A stretch of 64,000 nucleotides of DNA from Levilactobacillus tongjiangensis (GCF_003946345.1 NZ_RHNY01000003.1:122455-186454); one strand, 5' to 3'. Numbered from the stretch's first letter, positions 7,542-17,798 are shown. Program-made: numbers and translations. The notes: generated by a model from the letters alone, not told the origin.

Positions 7542-9212
7542 ATGAGGGCTATTCTTATGACTGTCAAAGATGTTGTGGCAAATGCCGATTTAGCTACTTT
7601 TAATAAGATTGACGAATCAGGTTTAGACAAATTCACCAAACTATCAAATTTCGAAGTTTCTGCAATTTTCCTGGAATACGCTGCAAAGAACATCAGAAAT
7701 AACCGGGTTATCAACGCCGGCCGTGGGAATCCTAACTGGATCAACACGACTGCTCGTTTAGCTAACCAAAAATTAGTTAACTTCGGTGTTGAAGAATCAA
7801 AGCGTACCTTTGAACGTGACGATGGCGCTATGGCTGGCTTTATTGAAGGCGAAGGCGTTGCTGACCGTTTCTTAGCTACCTTATCAGATACGGATTCAAC
7901 TGATCAATTCCTACGTTCTGCATTCGACTACTGTGTCGACAAGTTAGGTTTTGACAAGGATGCATTCGTTAAAGAATTATTAGACGGCGTAATTGGTAAC
8001 AACTACCCTGTTCCTTCTCGTGCACTCAAATACACGGAACAGATTTTGAACGCTTACTTACAAAAGAACTTATACAAGGGTGTCGACCTGGCTGGTGAGA
8101 CGGATGTCTTCCCAACTGAAGGTGGGACTGCCGCAATGGTTTACTTATTCCAAGAATTAAAGCAATCACATATCTTAAACCCTGGTGACACTATTGCTAT
8201 TAACTCACCAATCTTCACGCCTTACTTACAAATTCCTGAATTAGCAGAATACAACTTGAAGATCGTTAAGTTGGCTGCTGACGAAGATGACAACTGGCAG
8301 ATGACTGACGAGCAAATGGATACTTTGAAGGACCCATCTATCAAGGGCTTCTTCGATGTTAACCCTACTAACCCTTCAGCTCGTGCTTACAGTCCTCACA
8401 CGCTTGATAAGTTCAAAGAAGTCGTTGAAGCTAACCCTAACTTAGTGGTTATTTCAGATGATGTTTACGGAACCTTCGCAGATGACTATCAATCAATCTA
8501 CGCTGCTATTCCTCACAACACCCTGTTAGTTTACTCATTCTCTAAGCTTTACGGTGCAACTGGCCAACGCTTAGGTTTGATTGCTGCTAACAAGAACAAC
8601 GTTTGCGACCGGATTATCAAGGAAGTTACGAACAACGATAAGTCCATCAAGGATGCTATGGAAGAACGTTACTCCATGGTTGTTCCAGAACCAAACGAAA
8701 TGAAGTTCATCGACCGGACCGTTGCTGACAGTCGTGCTATCGGACTGTACCATACTTCTGGTCTGTCAACTCCTCAACAAATCATGATGGATCTGTTCGC
8801 TTTGAACAGCTTGATCACTGATGACGTTGATGATTACCTGTTGACTTCTAAGAAAGTCGTTAACTACCGTTACCACGCCCTTTGGGATGAAATCGGTGTT
8901 AACGTTGACAACTCACACGCCAACACGAAGTACTACACTTTGGTTGACATTTATGACTTGGTTGAAAAGGTTCATGGTGAAGAATTTGGGAAGTACTTCC
9001 GTTCTCAATACTCTTACCTGAGCTTCCCATACAGATTAGCTAAGGAATTTGGTGCCGTTGTTATGGACGCCTCTGGATTTGGTGCTCGTAAGGGTTACGT
9101 CCGGATCTCATTAGCTAACTTAACTTCCGATGATTACCGCGATCTTGCTAAGTGCATTAAGTCATTGATCGACGAGTACTACATGGAATTTCAACAAGAT
9201 CAAAAAGCATAA
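7542..9212 (+). CDS. aspD: Aspartate 4-decarboxylase (PLP-dependent)
   Basis: The protein converts L-aspartate to L-alanine plus CO2. It is a fold-type I aminotransferase-like enzyme of about 556 residues, the size of known AspD enzymes and longer than ordinary aminotransferases. Visible motifs are GRGNPNW near the N-terminus, TEGGTAAMVYLFQEL, NPTNPSARAYS, ISDDVYGTF and the Schiff-base loop YSFSKLYGATGQRLG with Lys about 335. ATG 7542 follows GGAGAAGGG by eight bases; ATG 7557 is also possible, and TTG 7503 has no ribosome site. The aspartate:alanine exchanger follows by 29 nt. Together they consume a cytoplasmic proton per cycle and create proton-motive force. Confidence 0.92.
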   Translation: MRAILMTVKDVVANADLATFNKIDESGLDKFTKLSNFEVSAIFLEYAAKNIRNNRVINAGRGNPNWINTTARLANQKLVNFGVEESKRTFERDDGAMAGFIEGEGVADRFLATLSDTDSTDQFLRSAFDYCVDKLGFDKDAFVKELLDGVIGNNYPVPSRALKYTEQILNAYLQKNLYKGVDLAGETDVFPTEGGTAAMVYLFQELKQSHILNPGDTIAINSPIFTPYLQIPELAEYNLKIVKLAADEDDNWQMTDEQMDTLKDPSIKGFFDVNPTNPSARAYSPHTLDKFKEVVEANPNLVVISDDVYGTFADDYQSIYAAIPHNTLLVYSFSKLYGATGQRLGLIAANKNNVCDRIIKEVTNNDKSIKDAMEERYSMVVPEPNEMKFIDRTVADSRAIGLYHTSGLSTPQQIMMDLFALNSLITDDVDDYLLTSKKVVNYRYHALWDEIGVNVDNSHANTKYYTLVDIYDLVEKVHGEEFGKYFRSQYSYLSFPYRLAKEFGAVVMDASGFGARKGYVRISLANLTSDDYRDLAKCIKSLIDEYYMEFQQDQKA

Positions 9213-9241
9213 AAAATAATCATGTTTAGGAAGTAATTACT

Positions 9242-10888
9242 ATGGGCGCAATAGCTAGTTTTATGGTGGCAACACCAGTATTCTCAATCTTCATTTGTCT
9301 AGCTTTGGGATATTTATTAGGTAAAGTAAAAATTGGTTCGTTTAATCTTGGGGCAACCGTTGGTGTTTTGATTGTTTCCTTAATTATCGGACAAATCGGG
9401 GCATTTACCCGTGATAAAGTTTTAGGTGCCATCTTCTTCGACTTCTTCATGTTTGCCGTTGGGTACCGAGTTGGACCTTCATTCATTTCAAGTATGAAGA
9501 AATTCGGGACTAAGATCCTGATTTCCAGTTGTGTCTTCTTACTCTCAGCCTTCTTGGTTGCGTGGGCCTGCTTCGCAGCATTCCACGTTGGACCAGGGAT
9601 TGCTGCCGGGACCATTGCCGGTGCCTTAACGCAATCCGCTGTTATTGGGAGTTCTCTGGAAACCATTTCTAAGTTACCCGTTAGTGCGGCGGTCAGGGCA
9701 ACCTACTCCGCACAAGTTCCAATTGTTTACGCTTTGACGTACGTATTTGGGACTATCGGTGTTCTGATCTTCTTGCGTGATATCGCACCAAAACTGTTGC
9801 ATATCGACATCAAGAAGCAGTCAACTGACGTTGCATTGAAGATGAACTTCCATACTGCAGCTCCAAGCCCTACTCGGGTACGGACCTTTGCAATTCAAAG
9901 CGAATCTCGCTTCATTGGCTGGACAATGCCAATGTTGAAGAAGTCTATTGGCTTCGGTGTGAACGTTTTGGAAGCCTTTGACAGCGAGGGTAACAGTGTT
10001 GCCGACAACGACTACCTCTTACAAGCTGGTGACCGCATTACGTTGGCCGGTTATGCCGACAACGTTTCGCAAGCCATCAACGGTGAAGATGTTGCCGAAG
10101 TCTTGGGTCAAAAGACTCGTTTCAAAGAAAAAATGTTTGTTCTTGCTAAGAACTTTAACAAGAGCCAACTTGCTGAATTGAAGGCAGACAATGTCTTCAT
10201 CAACATGTTCGATCCTAAAGACGGTCAAAAGCAAAAAGCTGATGAACTGAAGCCAGGTTCCATTATTGGACTGACCGGTGATACCAGCAACAGTGGTAAG
10301 TTATTGCATACCATGGGCTTGTGGCGGTCTGACCGGGACGCTATCAACTTTGCACTCTTCTGTTTCGGGATTGCAATCAGTGCCCTCTTAGGGATTGCCG
10401 GCTTCAAGGTTAACGGTATTCCATTGCAATTAGGTGATGGGACTGCCAGTCTGTTGATGGGGTTAGCATTGAGTATCTGGGTTAACCGTTATCAATACCT
10501 TGAATCCATTCCTGACAGTGTCAGTGGATTCTTCCAAAGCTTAGGCTTGAACTTATTCATCGTTACTGTTGGATTGAACGCTGCGCGGACGTTTACGAGC
10601 GCCTTCCAGTCATTGGGGATCAGTATCTTCTTGATTGGTGCTATTATCTCCATCGTGCCACATATCATTACCTTGTACATTGGTAAATATGTCCTGCACA
10701 TGGAACCAATTGCACTGATTGGGTCACTGACTGGGGCAGATACGTTGTCCGCTGGACTGAACGCCATTTCAGAACGTGCTGGAGATGTCGGTGGTCCATA
10801 CTACGCGGCTACCGTGGCTCCTGCATATGTAATTGGTAACATTGTCTTAACGCTGCTTGGACCTATCTTCTTAGTTCTCTTGAGCTAA
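9242..10888 (+). CDS. aspT: Aspartate:alanine antiporter
   Basis: This 548-residue protein has the AAE-family layout: about five N-terminal membrane helices (1-185), a large cytoplasmic region with two TrkA-C/RCK_C-like domains (about 205-370), and about five C-terminal helices. GTIAGALTQSAVIGSSLE in the first half and GSLTGADTLSAGLNAISE in the second are the paired conserved segments of the family. It exchanges external aspartate for internal alanine electrogenically. It lies 29 nt behind aspD with AGGAAG before ATG 9242. A terminator follows at about 10993. Confidence 0.93.
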   Translation: MGAIASFMVATPVFSIFICLALGYLLGKVKIGSFNLGATVGVLIVSLIIGQIGAFTRDKVLGAIFFDFFMFAVGYRVGPSFISSMKKFGTKILISSCVFLLSAFLVAWACFAAFHVGPGIAAGTIAGALTQSAVIGSSLETISKLPVSAAVRATYSAQVPIVYALTYVFGTIGVLIFLRDIAPKLLHIDIKKQSTDVALKMNFHTAAPSPTRVRTFAIQSESRFIGWTMPMLKKSIGFGVNVLEAFDSEGNSVADNDYLLQAGDRITLAGYADNVSQAINGEDVAEVLGQKTRFKEKMFVLAKNFNKSQLAELKADNVFINMFDPKDGQKQKADELKPGSIIGLTGDTSNSGKLLHTMGLWRSDRDAINFALFCFGIAISALLGIAGFKVNGIPLQLGDGTASLLMGLALSIWVNRYQYLESIPDSVSGFFQSLGLNLFIVTVGLNAARTFTSAFQSLGISIFLIGAIISIVPHIITLYIGKYVLHMEPIALIGSLTGADTLSAGLNAISERAGDVGGPYYAATVAPAYVIGNIVLTLLGPIFLVLLS

Positions 10889-10992
10889 TAAAGTTTGGTT
10901 TGCAGAATAGGCCTTTCTACGGGACGCGGCGCCTAACCACCCAGTCCTAAAGAAGGTAAGAGTATCACAGTTAAATATGTCACAGTTCCTTT

Positions 10993-11032
10993 AAAAAAGA
11001 TAAGGCTCGAATTTGGGTTTTATCTTTTTTTT
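10993..11032 (+). terminator. Terminator after aspT
   Basis: AAAAAGATAA paired with TTATCTTTTT around GGCTCGAATTTGGGT, followed by T run. It separates aspDT from aspS. Confidence 0.75.
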
Positions 11033-11098
11033 GGAAAAAATTATTAAATAGTCTTAATGGTTTATGACCGACACTCACAGACTGGAGATGTTCATATA

Positions 11099-12874
11099 AT
11101 GAAGCGAACATGTTATGCCGGATTAGTTGATACTGATTTATTGGATCAAGAGGTTGTTTTGAAGGGCTGGGTTCAGAAACGTCGGGACCTGGGGAATCTG
11201 ATTTTCGTTGACTTGCGGGACCGTGAAGGAATTGTACAATTGGTCTTTAGTCAAGAATTTAGTGCGGATGCACTAGCAGTTGCGGATGGTTTACGTAGTG
11301 AGTACGTGATCGAAATCAAGGGGACCGTTAAAAACCGGGCCAGAGATGGCGTTAACCCCAATATCAAAACTGGTCAGGTGGAAGTGGAAGTTCACGAGGC
11401 CAAGCTCTTAGCTGCTGCAGAAACACCACCATTCTATATTGAGGATGACAATAACGTGTCCGATGAGTTGCGGTTGAAGTATCGGTATCTTGATTTACGT
11501 CGGCCAGAAATGCAGCATAACATCAAAACCCGGAGCTTGATTATGCGGGCGACTCGGAACTACTTGGATACCCACGACTTCTTCGACATCGAAACGCCAG
11601 ACTTAACGGCGTCAACGCCGGAAGGGGCGCGGGATTACTTAGTGCCGTCCCGAGTTTATCCAGGCCATTTCTACGCCTTACCACAGTCGCCACAGCTATT
11701 TAAACAATTGCTGATGGGGTCGGGATTTGACCGTTACTACCAGATTGCCCGTTGCTTCCGTGACGAAGATTTACGGGGTGACCGCCAACCAGAATTTACG
11801 CAAATTGACTTGGAAACCAGTTTCTTGGAAGCCGACGAGATTCAAAGTATCGTTGAAGGCCTCCTGAAACAAGTGATGCATGATGTTCTGGGTAAGGATA
11901 TCAAGACACCATTCCAGCGGATCGAATGGCAGGAAGCCATGGATCGTTTCGGTTCAGACAAGCCAGATGTTCGGTTTGATATGGAACTGCACGACCTCTC
12001 TGACATTGTGAAAGACTTGGACTTCAAGGTTTTCCATGACGCAGTTAGTGATGGTGGGTTCGTGAAGGCCATCTGTGTTCCCGGTGGGGCTGACAAGTAC
12101 TCCCGCAAGGATCTCGATACGAAGACGCAGTACGTAGAACGCTTTGGTGCCAAGGGAATCGCTTGGGTCAAGGTAACAGACGACGGCTTTACCGGGCCAA
12201 CTAGCAAGTTTGTGGCGGGTAAAGAAGCTGAAATTAGTTCGGCACTTGGTGCTCATGCGGGCGACCTGATTCTGTTCATTGCGGACAGCTTTAAGGTGGT
12301 TTCAGACACCCTAGGCTACTTACGGAAGTCGATTGCCAAGGAAATGGGTATGATCGATGAGTCTCAATTTGCTTACCTGTGGGTCGTTAACTGGCCACTG
12401 TTTGAGTATGATGAAGGCATTAAGCGGTGGATTGCCGCTCACCATCCATTCACCATGCCAAACGAAGAGGACTTGCATTATCTAGAGGAGGGCGAGAACC
12501 CACATTTGGCCCACGCACAAAGCTATGACATTGTTTTGAATGGGTATGAAATTGGTGGGGGATCCATCCGGATTCACACCCGTGAAGTTCAAGAAAAAAT
12601 GTTCCGAGCCCTTGGGTTTACTAAAGAACGGGCCGAACGAAACTTTGGTTTCTTGATTCACGCCTTCGACATGGGCTTCCCACCTCATGGTGGCTTGGCA
12701 ATCGGGCTTGATCGGTTTGCCATGATTCTGTCCGGTAGTAAGAATATCCGTGACGTGATTGCCTTCCCTAAGAACTCTAAGGCGACAGAGCCACTGACCA
12801 ACGCGCCGGAAACGGTGTCCGCTGATCAGCTGGAGGCCTTAGGTTTAGCCGTTGTGAAACAGGACAAGGATTAG
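11099..12874 (+). CDS. aspS: Aspartyl-tRNA synthetase
   Basis: This 591-residue class IIb synthetase charges tRNA-Asp. It has an N-terminal OB-fold anticodon-binding domain (about 1-105), motif 2 [20 protein letters not shown] near 222, the bacterial GAD insertion (about 290-410), and motif 3 [15 protein letters not shown] near 545. ATG 11099 has GGAG 11 bases upstream and starts MKRTCYAGL, which matches the usual start of bacterial AspRS; an in-frame ATG at 11057 would add 14 atypical residues. No T-box is seen in the 210 bp directly upstream. An Asp T-box lies 4 kb away, before aspD. Confidence 0.96.
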   Translation: MKRTCYAGLVDTDLLDQEVVLKGWVQKRRDLGNLIFVDLRDREGIVQLVFSQEFSADALAVADGLRSEYVIEIKGTVKNRARDGVNPNIKTGQVEVEVHEAKLLAAAETPPFYIEDDNNVSDELRLKYRYLDLRRPEMQHNIKTRSLIMRATRNYLDTHDFFDIETPDLTASTPEGARDYLVPSRVYPGHFYALPQSPQLFKQLLMGSGFDRYYQIARCFRDEDLRGDRQPEFTQIDLETSFLEADEIQSIVEGLLKQVMHDVLGKDIKTPFQRIEWQEAMDRFGSDKPDVRFDMELHDLSDIVKDLDFKVFHDAVSDGGFVKAICVPGGADKYSRKDLDTKTQYVERFGAKGIAWVKVTDDGFTGPTSKFVAGKEAEISSALGAHAGDLILFIADSFKVVSDTLGYLRKSIAKEMGMIDESQFAYLWVVNWPLFEYDEGIKRWIAAHHPFTMPNEEDLHYLEEGENPHLAHAQSYDIVLNGYEIGGGSIRIHTREVQEKMFRALGFTKERAERNFGFLIHAFDMGFPPHGGLAIGLDRFAMILSGSKNIRDVIAFPKNSKATEPLTNAPETVSADQLEALGLAVVKQDKD

Positions 12875-13162
12875 TTAAGAACGTGTCGGCCGCAATGGCC
12901 AGATTTCCCCGCGTTGAAAAATTAAAGCTTGCGGGGCTATCTTGGGTTTCATGAGCAGCGGTGATAACGATTCAGTTTTGAGGTTATCCAAGTGGCGTGA
13001 AATCAAGAAATTTTGGTTCGACTGAATTGACGCGGACGGATACGTCTGGTCATTGAGGAAAGATGATGTTGATTTTTGGTTATTAATAACGGAGTAGATT
13101 AGTTATCAATAACTAAGGCTCGACCCATTGGCTTTAAGAATTACCGTTGTTTAATTTATTTG

Positions 13163-13208
13163 AGCTGGCCTGAGAAGCCGCGGTTTAATTTCTCAGGTCA
13201 GTTTTTTG
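13163..13208 (+). terminator. Terminator in the aspS to DUF1275 gap
   Basis: CTGGCCTGAGAA paired with TTCTCAGGTCAG and T6. The 290 bp between aspS and this hairpin holds no gene; a TTATTAATAAC/GTTATCAATAA inverted repeat near 13080-13110 is the only other structure seen. Confidence 0.8.
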
Positions 13209-13364
13209 TATTTGATTCTTTAGATACTTTTAACCAGGTACGAGATTGGTGGTATCTCAAGGATATTGGCTAATGTATCGTGGGGTTATTAAGAAATTTA
13301 ACTGATTTATTAACAATTTAGTTTATACTAACTGAACGCAAAAACTTCGGAGAGGTGAACTGAA

Positions 13365-14045
13365 TTGAGAGAAACAGCTTTTCCCGCCCACGAGCAATTA
13401 ATTTTTGGGTGCGGATTAACTATGGTTGCTGGTGGATTGGATGCCTATTCCTATCTGGTCCACGGGCAGGTCTTTGCTGGTTTACAGACCGGGAACCTGA
13501 TTTTATTGGGAACTAGTCTGAGCCACCTACAATTTACCGCTGGTGGGCGCTATTTAGCGTCACTACTGGCTTTTGCTTTGGGGACGGTCATTGTTCGCGT
13601 CCTGCAGCACGTCCTTGAGAAGCGGCGAGTAAATCGTCAACTAGTGGTGTTGAGTTATATGCTGGTGCTACTAGTAGCGGTTTTACTTCTAGGGCAGCAA
13701 CTTCCCGGTTTCTTGGTTGCAGCACTATTATCTTTAGCTGCCGCCGCGGAGCTGCAGGAATTCCGGCAGATTAAGGGGACGCCCTTTACGCCATTGATGA
13801 TGACGGGTAATGTGCGGCGGTTGTCTGAGTCGGCTTATGATGGTGTTCGCTATCGTGACAAGGCAGCACGCGGCCGGGCACTGGATACGGCCACCTTAAT
13901 GCTCAGCTTTATCAGCGGGGCCTTCTTGGTGGGCTTATTTACGAAGACGCTGGGGAACTGGGCGTTGCTCATCCCGGTACTGATTGTATTGGGGATGGCA
14001 ATCTGGCTTTATGAGCAGACGCGTCAAAGTAAATGGAAACATTAA
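13365..14045 (+). CDS. YoaK/DUF1275 family membrane protein
   Basis: This 226-residue protein has about six hydrophobic segments. The N-terminal TMVAGGLDAYSYLVHGQVFAGLQTGNLILLG is cut by the family's conserved glycine-rich stretch (AGGxDAYSYL, TGNLI). FTPLMMTGNVRRLSE in the middle is also typical. The family is widespread with unknown substrate. TTG 13365 follows GGAGAGGTG. A -10-like TATACT lies near 13325. It is a single-gene transcript closed by the hairpin at 14108. Confidence 0.8.
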   Translation: MRETAFPAHEQLIFGCGLTMVAGGLDAYSYLVHGQVFAGLQTGNLILLGTSLSHLQFTAGGRYLASLLAFALGTVIVRVLQHVLEKRRVNRQLVVLSYMLVLLVAVLLLGQQLPGFLVAALLSLAAAAELQEFRQIKGTPFTPLMMTGNVRRLSESAYDGVRYRDKAARGRALDTATLMLSFISGAFLVGLFTKTLGNWALLIPVLIVLGMAIWLYEQTRQSKWKH

Positions 14046-14107
14046 TCTTTAGATTTCTAATAATCAATAGGAATTATATCTAGAAGCAAATGAAAAATTG
14101 GGTAATA

Positions 14108-14160
14108 CAAAAGCTGCTTCACGCCATTCTCATTACGAGAGTGGCGTGAAGCAGCTTTTG
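14108..14160. terminator. Strong bidirectional terminator
   Basis: CAAAAGCTGCTTCACGCCA pairs perfectly with TGGCGTGAAGCAGCTTTTG over 19 bp. It lies between the DUF1275 gene and the convergent arylsulfotransferase gene and can serve both. Confidence 0.9.
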
Positions 14161-14239
14161 TTATAAGTAATTAAAGATTGATGCGAAACCATCTGCTATT
14201 GAAAAACTAGTCATTGTCGCTAAATAGCAATCACTGTCG

Positions 14240-14415
14240 TAGGCTGGTAGGGCTGGCATCAGCCGTGACAGTGGTGTTGGCTCGATGGTTTTTCGAGCCT
14301 ACAGCACGGGACGAGCTTGGAAACTTGCGGGTTGGGCAAGGTTTCAAGTCGAGGAGTAAGACCGAACTTTGGCTTACTCCGGTCCCCACAGCAGATGTCA
14401 GCCCTACCAACCGGA
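14240..14415 (-). repeat. Cloverleaf repeat, complete copy, reverse
   Basis: Outer arms TGGTAGGGCTGGCATCAGC and GCAGATGTCAGCCCTACCA enclose three hairpins: GTGTTGGCTCGA...TCGAGCCTACAGCAC-like, GCTTGGAAACTTGC...GGTTTCAAGTCGAG, and GGAGTAAG with CTTACTCC. The core GGTCCCCACAGCA is conserved. It fills the gap between the bidirectional terminator and the 3' end of the minus-strand gene. Confidence 0.8.
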
Positions 14416-14428
14416 GACAAAAGAATAG

Positions 14429-16162
14429 CTATTTAGTGGCGTCGAACTGATACGCGGTACCGTAGAATGGTACGCGGTAAGCCCGGTAGGCGTACGCCTT
14501 AGAGGCCGCACTCTTCATCGTCACGTTGAAGACTTGCTTGCCTGATTGGGTGACTTCGATCGCGTTACTTTCTTTCCCGCCATTCTTGAAACCGAAGTCA
14601 ATCAGCACGTTATCGTTGGCTAGTTTTTGCGCGTAACCAATGACCGGTGTGAAGTTGGTCTTACCCAGGGATTTGCCGTATGACCAGGTTTGCTTGATGG
14701 TCATCTTCTTGGCGTCCACGTGATATTCGACAGCCTGCGAGTACTTTCCAGTGGTTTGTTTATTCCCGTTGGTAACGGCAATGTTATTGTCGTAGAGCAT
14801 GAAATCTTCACTGTTAGCGGTGTTCTTACCACCGTTATTCAGCAGGTACAGCCCATGTTGCCCACCGGTGATTGTGGTTCCCTTGGTTGGTTTCAGCAGG
14901 TATTTACGGTAGGCCTTAGGCCAGGTAGCCTTCTTCTTGCCACTGTAGATCCATTTGATATGGTCAGTCTTGTAATCCAGCTTCATGATCATATCTTGGT
15001 TCCGACTGGAAATGACGATTGATTTGTCGTTCTTGTCGTAGTCCACGGCGTTTTGGTGCAGCCAGTCAACCTTACCATCCAAGCCCTTCTTGAACTTGGT
15101 CCACATGGACTTCGGTAGGAGCTTCTTCATGTCGATGACTTTAACGATTTTCCCGGTCTTGTGGGACACCTCAATCATTGTATCTTCCTTATATTTTGAA
15201 CCATCGGAGACGGTTGCCAGGAAGTTATGGTTGGGTAGTTCAACCAAGGCGTGGTGAATGACCGTCGTCTCTGAGCTGGCTTTGGCGGCAGCTTTGGAGA
15301 TGCTACTCCCGTCGGAACTGCTGGTTCCAGCGGAAAAGCTGTACTCTTTGTAGACCCGGCCCAGGTAGTCGGTTTCCAATAAGTCGTTGTAAACGTCTGA
15401 GTTCACATCTTTCTTAGAGAGCATCATGATGTGGCCGTTCGACCACTGCTCGATGGTGTGTTGCGAGTAGTTCGTGTCATACCACCGCACGGCGCCATCG
15501 GCATCAATGGCAAATGGTTGCTTGGTAGTTCGGTTCATGATGGTCAGCTTGTTTTTGCCGATTTCCATTTTATCCTTATCGTTCTTGGAGACCGTGACCT
15601 TGGCGTCTTTGATGTACTTTGGCAGGGAACCAGTCTGCATCATGAGCGTCTTGGTCTTAGTTTTACCGCTCTTGGTAGTCGTGGTGATTTTCACCGTGTT
15701 GTTGGTATCCGCATACAGACCGACCACGGGAACTTGGTGGGACGTGGTGTAGCCGCCCTTAACGGTGTTAGTGATGGATGTCTTGTCCGTCTTACCAACA
15801 ACTGTATAGGTTACCTTGACGGCGTCGTCAGTTGTAAACGTGACCAGCGCAGAGAGGGGAGAAGCAGCGTAGGGGTCGACCTTAACAAACGGACTGTCTA
15901 ACGTATATTTATCATTTTCAGCAGCGGCTTTATAGGTCGCCGTCAAGCTTTTTTGATTGTCCTGACGCGTGGTAATGAGCTTAGTGTCCAGATTCTTAGT
16001 AATCTGAGCCGTTGTCAGAACGGGCTTGTTATCTTTAATGTTGTAACTTTCCGATTCCTTGGACGCAGATGAGGTCGCCGAAGAACAACCGGCTAGGCCA
16101 ACCGTGAGAATCGCCAGGGAGGCAGCAGCAAGCGCTACCATCCGGGGGTGTTTGAATTGCAA
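14429..16162 (-). CDS. Arylsulfate sulfotransferase-family lipoprotein
   Basis: This 577-residue secreted lipoprotein has a signal peptide ending in lipobox LAGC (LAILTVGLAGCSS), so it should be anchored outside the membrane. The body fits the ASST beta-propeller family: an N-terminal Ig-like region, then HHALVELPNHNFLATVSDG, DWLHQNAVDYDKNDKSIVIS, SRNQDMIMKLD and GGQHGLYLLNNG, containing candidate catalytic/substrate His residues. ASST enzymes move sulfate between phenolic compounds; the substrate here is unknown. TTG 16162 is chosen because AAGGAG ends eight bases before it; ATG 16171 abuts that site with no spacing. The cloverleaf repeat follows its stop. Confidence 0.75.
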   Translation of the reverse strand: MQFKHPRMVALAAASLAILTVGLAGCSSATSSASKESESYNIKDNKPVLTTAQITKNLDTKLITTRQDNQKSLTATYKAAAENDKYTLDSPFVKVDPYAASPLSALVTFTTDDAVKVTYTVVGKTDKTSITNTVKGGYTTSHQVPVVGLYADTNNTVKITTTTKSGKTKTKTLMMQTGSLPKYIKDAKVTVSKNDKDKMEIGKNKLTIMNRTTKQPFAIDADGAVRWYDTNYSQHTIEQWSNGHIMMLSKKDVNSDVYNDLLETDYLGRVYKEYSFSAGTSSSDGSSISKAAAKASSETTVIHHALVELPNHNFLATVSDGSKYKEDTMIEVSHKTGKIVKVIDMKKLLPKSMWTKFKKGLDGKVDWLHQNAVDYDKNDKSIVISSRNQDMIMKLDYKTDHIKWIYSGKKKATWPKAYRKYLLKPTKGTTITGGQHGLYLLNNGGKNTANSEDFMLYDNNIAVTNGNKQTTGKYSQAVEYHVDAKKMTIKQTWSYGKSLGKTNFTPVIGYAQKLANDNVLIDFGFKNGGKESNAIEVTQSGKQVFNVTMKSAASKAYAYRAYRVPFYGTAYQFDATK

Positions 16163-16493
16163 ATGAGCCATCTCCTTAATAAAATTTCGAAAAAAGGAGA
16201 GACTGGTCACCAGACCAATCTCCCCCCTAAACCCTTTATGTAACACCTATAATCGTACACCTTGTCCGCTTTAGAGATGTTAATAAATCCTAACTTTTTT
16301 ATGAATAAGTTGTGAAGACAACAAATGATTTTATGAACCGTGACGGCTGGAAGAGTTGCTGTGACAATGATTTGCGACGGATTGGGTGATGAAGTGAAGG
16401 GGCACAGCTTTAACCCGGGAAATATCGAAATTAAGTGGATTTTAAAAAGTAATGAAGGCCTGGCGTGATTGCTTAAGGATCTAAGTTGGGGAA
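16163..16493. other. Intergenic stretch without a recognised gene
   Basis: About 330 bp between the arylsulfotransferase start and the next terminator. It should carry the promoter for the minus-strand lipoprotein gene; no clear consensus, tRNA or repeat is recognised. A short minus-strand frame exists but lacks a ribosome site. Confidence 0.4.
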
Positions 16494-16533
16494 CTAAAAA
16501 AGCGGCCATGACTTTCATCACAACCGCTTATCT
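16494..16533 (-). terminator. Terminator of the first C39-type gene
   Basis: Read on the minus strand, AAGCGG and CCGCTT close a loop and a T6 run follows, 45-80 bp after the stop of the gene at 16578. Confidence 0.75.
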
Positions 16534-16577
16534 TTAAAATTTTAGTTAATCACCCAGAAATCTTCCTGAGGTATGTG

Positions 16578-17510
16578 TTAGAAAATGGTGATAGCTTGCT
16601 TGCCATATTCCTTCTTGAAGTTCTTCATAGATTCCCAGCTGATGGCACCATGGTCGTACTTCATGTTCTTACCACCAGAGCCAGCCTTGTCCTTAGAGCT
16701 GTAGTACAGGGGATCGTTGACCTTGAATTTACCGTTCTTGTAACCCACGATGACCTTGCAGTGGTTCCGGTTCTTGTCGCCGTTCTTCTGGTAAGAAGAG
16801 TAGCCGTAGAATAGAACAGGGTAGCCACCCTGAACGTACATCTTGATGGTGTTCGCACTCGACTTGGAAATGTTCTTCGTGTTCTTTGTCCAGTGGTGGG
16901 AGTACTTCGTCAAAGCTGCGGCATTGATTACGTGACCGAAGCCAACCCCAGTATAGACGTTACCCTTTTGACCACCCTTGGTTGGGACCATTGGTAAGTG
17001 ATTTTGGGCATAACGGAGGTTGACCTTGTTGCCGCGGTAACGAAGCAGCATTGTCATGGCAGCGGAAGCACAGCCCCAAGGTGCGAAGACAGGCTTATAT
17101 TGGCTGACGTAAGGGACCTTCATGACCCTGCTGGTCGTGCTAGTGGCCACAGCGTGAGCGTTCACGTAACCTAAGTATTTCTTCTTAGAGTTGTACAGCC
17201 GGTAGTAGGTCCGACCGTTACTCAACTTGTACTTACCGTTAGCTTTGTAAGCCTTATGGAACAGCTTGTTTGAAGATGAGACGGCGTGCCATTTGTCCTG
17301 GTAGACCTTGTAGCCCTTTTTAACAAAGTGAATGCTATGTTTATAGGATTTCCAAGATTTGCTGGCTTGTACGGGTACCGTGGTCGTAGCAGCACTGGCA
17401 CTGACTTCGGCTGGAGCAGCCAGTGGCAGGACGCTACTGCCAAACATAATAGTGGCTAATAACGCGGCACCACTACGAATTAAGCGCTTACTAAAATGTT
17501 GTTTATCCAT
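16578..17510 (-). CDS. Secreted C39-like (papain-fold) peptidase
   Basis: The 310-residue precursor has an N-terminal signal (hydrophobic stretch 12-32, likely cut near SASAATTT), a basic Tyr/Lys-rich SH3-like region (about 50-125), then a peptidase C39_2 domain: VPYVSQYKPVFAPWGCASAA with the catalytic Cys near 148, and NHCKVIVGYKNGKFKVNDPL with the catalytic His and Asn/Asp near 253. Such Cys/His/Asp proteins are secreted or wall-linked hydrolases of lactobacilli whose substrates are mostly unknown. AGGAGG precedes ATG 17510. A second C39-type gene lies upstream in the same orientation, separated by its own terminator. Confidence 0.8.
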   Translation of the reverse strand: MDKQHFSKRLIRSGAALLATIMFGSSVLPLAAPAEVSASAATTTVPVQASKSWKSYKHSIHFVKKGYKVYQDKWHAVSSSNKLFHKAYKANGKYKLSNGRTYYRLYNSKKKYLGYVNAHAVATSTTSRVMKVPYVSQYKPVFAPWGCASAAMTMLLRYRGNKVNLRYAQNHLPMVPTKGGQKGNVYTGVGFGHVINAAALTKYSHHWTKNTKNISKSSANTIKMYVQGGYPVLFYGYSSYQKNGDKNRNHCKVIVGYKNGKFKVNDPLYYSSKDKAGSGGKNMKYDHGAISWESMKNFKKEYGKQAITIF

Positions 17511-17724
17511 GCGGATTCCTCCTAAATATATGTATATCGACTAGGTACGGTTTTAATTGTACATCAAAATTGTTTAGGTAAACAATACTTTACAAAAAGA
17601 ACATTACGCGGTTTATAAAGTGGATTGAAATAGTCGCGAATTTAGCAGGACCTTGTCGCTTAAACCACCAGAAACCGAGGTTCCTAAAGCCAGCCATCCA
17701 ATCAGGCCTAAATAATTGCTGACA

Positions 17725-17767
17725 AAAAGCACCGCTATCAACGGGATTCCAACTAATAGCGGTGCTT
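17725..17767 (-). terminator. Terminator of the second C39-type gene
   Basis: AAGCACCGCTAT pairs with ATAGCGGTGCTT over 12 bp, with a T run on the minus strand. Confidence 0.85.
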
Positions 17768-17798
17768 CATTTAGATTTTAGTTCAGCCACAAACCAGG

